Positions 7,559-8,917 of a DNA stretch of 8,917 nt are shown here, in pieces; the first letter of the stretch is position 1, and each line of letters opens with the position of its first letter. Position numbers and translations under genes: made by a program. The notes under the pieces were generated by a model that saw nothing but the letters and a program-made list of their open reading frames with translations, was not told the origin of the DNA and made no database searches. This stretch comes from Sediminibacterium ginsengisoli (GTDB taxonomy: Bacteria; Bacteroidota; Bacteroidia; Chitinophagales; Chitinophagaceae): the NCBI GenBank assembly GCA_943324415.2, contig CALPLN020000076.1, forward strand, positions 1 to 8,917. The letters are read 5' to 3'.

Positions 7559-7798
7559 ATGAGTGAAAAAAATACAAAACGATCTTTAGACCTATTTGGC
7601 AAATCCAATTATATTTGGATGATCATTGGTGCAGTGTTGATTATTGCTGGCATGTTATTGATGTCGGGAGGCAAAAGCGCCGACCCAAATGTATTTAATG
7701 AAAATGAAGTGTATAGCTTCAGACGAATTACACTTGCACCACTCTGTATCATTGCAGGTTTTATTGTAGAAATATACGCTTTGTTCAAAAAAGCTTAA
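7559..7798 (+). CDS. DUF3098 family small membrane protein, function unknown
   Basis: This 79-residue protein has a short polar N-terminus with the family-like segment LFGKSNYIWM, one membrane helix at about 18-36, a loop with SGGKSADPNVFNENEVYSFRR, and a second helix at about 57-76 ending in a basic tail. Helices and loop match what I recall of DUF3098, a Bacteroidota-restricted family. Both ends are probably cytoplasmic and the conserved loop (37-56) extracytoplasmic, but orientation is inferred from charge only. There is no enzyme motif. It starts 10 bp after ftsX and is followed within 20 bp by a terminator, so ftsX and this gene probably form a two-gene message. The order ftsX, DUF3098, uppP recurs in Bacteroidota, which hints at an envelope or division role that the sequence alone does not prove. 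Confidence 0.88.
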   Translation: MSEKNTKRSLDLFGKSNYIWMIIGAVLIIAGMLLMSGGKSADPNVFNENEVYSFRRITLAPLCIIAGFIVEIYALFKKA

Positions 7799-7816
7799 AC
7801 TAGCTATCTACTTATT

Positions 7817-7844
7817 AGAGCGATGCCTGCATCGCTCTTTTTTT
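7817..7844 (+). terminator. Intrinsic terminator after the DUF3098 gene, just before uppP
   Basis: Perfect 9-bp stem AGAGCGATG (7817-7825) and CATCGCTCT (7830-7838) with the loop CCTG, then a T run through 7844. It is a strong rho-independent terminator on the plus strand. It ends only 10 bp before the uppP start codon, so it either separates uppP from the ftsX message or acts as a partial attenuator. Confidence 0.88.
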
Positions 7845-7854
7845 AATCCATACC

Positions 7855-8652
7855 ATGAATACGATACAAACAATTTTAATTGCCATCATTGAAGGCATTA
7901 CTGAGTTCTTGCCAATTTCAAGTACGGCGCACATGAAATTCGCCAACCCTTTTTTAGGGATTGCTGATAGCCCATTTGTAGACCTATATGAAATTGTAAT
8001 TCAATTTGCTGCCATTCTTTCTGTAGTCGTGATTTATCGTAAAGAATTTTTCAACTTCAAAGAATACCGATTTTATTTAAAATTATTGGTAGCGGTATTG
8101 CCTGCATTGGTTTTTGGTGCCCTATTAAAAAAATACATAGATGCTGTTTTAGACAATCTATGGGTCATAGCTACAGTCATGGTAGTAGGCGGCATCGCGT
8201 TGATTTTTATAGATCGATATTTTAAAAAACAAGTGGATCCTAAAGACAACGAACCCATTCAATTTAAACAAGCATTTTGGGTAGGCTGTTTTCAGGTCTT
8301 GGCGATTCTATTCCCTGGACTAAGCAGAAGTGCTGCAACCATTATTGGTGGTTTAAGTCAAAAATTGAGTAAACAAGCTGCAGCAGAATTTTCTTTTTTC
8401 CTTGCTGTGCCAACCATGCTAGCAGCCTCAGCAAAAAGCACACTAGATGTATATCAAGACCATCCCGAAGTTTTTGTTTCAAGTAATTTATTGAATATGC
8501 TTATTGGTGGATTGGTTGCTTTTTTGGTGGCACTACTGAGTGTTAAATTCTTCATTCGATTTGTTCAAAAAAGAGGCTTCTCCCTGTTTGGCTGGTATCG
8601 TATTGCCTTAGGGTTGACAATGCTTGCCTGGCTCTTCCTTCAAAAAGCCTAA
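7855..8652 (+). CDS. uppP: Undecaprenyl-diphosphate phosphatase UppP (BacA family)
   Basis: This integral membrane enzyme removes one phosphate from undecaprenyl diphosphate, regenerating the lipid carrier for peptidoglycan and other surface glycans; the family also gives bacitracin tolerance. The 265 residues match the family (about 265-275). Signature 1 is EGITEFLPISSTAH at 13-26, with catalytic candidates E17 and H26. Signature 2 is FPGLSRSAATII at 153-164, with R158, and is followed by EFSFFLAVPTM at 178-188. About seven to eight hydrophobic segments fill the rest. In both signatures the Gly usual elsewhere (SSTGH, SRSGAT) is Ala: A25 and A160. This may be lineage-typical. The ATG at 7855 places signature 1 at the usual distance from the N-terminus. 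The gene lies directly after a strong hairpin terminator with a leader of 10 bp at most if transcription began after it, so its promoter is unclear. Confidence 0.96.
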   Translation: MNTIQTILIAIIEGITEFLPISSTAHMKFANPFLGIADSPFVDLYEIVIQFAAILSVVVIYRKEFFNFKEYRFYLKLLVAVLPALVFGALLKKYIDAVLDNLWVIATVMVVGGIALIFIDRYFKKQVDPKDNEPIQFKQAFWVGCFQVLAILFPGLSRSAATIIGGLSQKLSKQAAAEFSFFLAVPTMLAASAKSTLDVYQDHPEVFVSSNLLNMLIGGLVAFLVALLSVKFFIRFVQKRGFSLFGWYRIALGLTMLAWLFLQKA

Positions 8653-8682
8653 TGGATTTAAAGATAGATTAGCAATTATTCG

Positions 8683-8689
8683 TATTTTG
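8683..8689 (+). promoter_or_regulatory. Weak candidate -7 box for the UMF1-type transporter
   Basis: TATTTTG is one base short of the Bacteroidota TAnnTTTG pattern and lies 19 bp before the ATG at 8709, a plausible promoter-to-start distance. No clear -33 element was found. There is no terminator in the 56 bp after uppP, so read-through from uppP is equally possible. Confidence 0.25.
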
Positions 8690-8708
8690 GGTGCAAACCC
8701 CTTGCAAT

Positions 8709-8917
8709 ATGCAAACTGCTTCTAAGAAAGTTATCAATAGTTGGGCGATGTACGATTGGGCCAATAGTGTCTACAGCCTAGTGATCACTTCGACCATTTT
8801 CCCCGCCTTTTATGAAGCTGTCACAAGTGATGGCAATGAACAAACTTTAATTGATAAGGTGAAGATAGGCCCATTTGAATTTGTCAATACCGCTTTGTAC
8901 AACTATGCACTCGCAAT
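8709..8917 (+). CDS. UMF1-type MFS transporter, 3' truncated by the window edge
   Basis: Only the first 69 codons are inside the window. The N-terminus is MQTASKKVINSWAMYDWANS followed by VYSLVITSTIFPAFYEAV. The motif SWAMYDWANS with a hydrophobic first helix and FPAFY is characteristic of the UMF1 branch of the major facilitator superfamily (related to Atg22-type permeases). The segment from about 38-57 is polar and would be the first extracytoplasmic loop, and FVNTALYNYALA begins the second helix. Substrates of bacterial UMF1 proteins are mostly unknown, so none is assigned. The ATG at 8709 is the first in frame and gives the usual short N-terminus before the motif. It follows uppP by 56 bp on the same strand. 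Confidence 0.88.
   Translation, partial: MQTASKKVINSWAMYDWANSVYSLVITSTIFPAFYEAVTSDGNEQTLIDKVKIGPFEFVNTALYNYALA

Noticed and set aside
8689..8714. Small hairpin GGGT-GCAA-ACCC and the nearby TTGCA-ATA-TGCAA palindrome before the transporter start
   Set aside because: Stems of four to five bases are expected by chance at this size, and no transcription start is known to place them in RNA.
1..8917. CRISPR array, insertion sequence, tRNA or defence/toxin genes
   Set aside because: No spaced direct repeats, transposase motifs, terminal repeats, cloverleaf sequences or toxin-antitoxin pairs were seen; nearly all DNA is accounted for by housekeeping genes.

Overview
The window looks like an ordinary chromosomal segment of a Bacteroidota member, most likely from the Chitinophagaceae or a close relative. 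This rests on protein style (DUF3098 next to ftsX and uppP, a Bacteroidota-type LeuRS with a long insertion, a secreted dipeptidyl-peptidase IV), low-to-moderate GC, absence of Shine-Dalgarno sequences, and promoter boxes of the TAnnTTTG type. I saw no mobile element, tRNA, rRNA, CRISPR array or phage gene.

Layout. At the left edge is the 3' part of an OmpR-family response regulator reading rightwards (1-554). It ends at a bidirectional hairpin terminator (564-591) that also closes the convergent leftward block. That block, read from right to left, is leuS (leucyl-tRNA synthetase), a secreted dipeptidyl-peptidase IV, and ruvB (Holliday junction helicase motor). Gaps of 16 and 7-8 bp and no internal terminator suggest one transcription unit of about 5.9 kb.

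A 164-bp divergent intergenic region (6509-6672) carries two TACATTTG boxes on opposite strands. Together they form a perfect 10-bp inverted repeat and probably drive leuS leftwards and ftsX rightwards. The rightward block is ftsX (divisome ABC-like membrane subunit), a small two-helix DUF3098 protein, a strong hairpin terminator, uppP (undecaprenyl-diphosphate phosphatase), and the first 69 codons of a UMF1-type MFS transporter cut by the window end.

How the genes work together. FtsX and UppP both serve the cell envelope: FtsX couples division to peptidoglycan hydrolysis, and UppP recycles the lipid carrier for wall precursors. DUF3098 is the only uncharacterised gene here, and its place between them is the best functional lead. 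The leftward genes (translation, peptide breakdown, recombination) have no obvious shared pathway. I found no convincing new multi-gene system. The items most worth a second look are the mirror-image promoter pair, the hairpin directly before uppP, the paired Gly-to-Ala changes in UppP's two signature motifs, and DUF3098.
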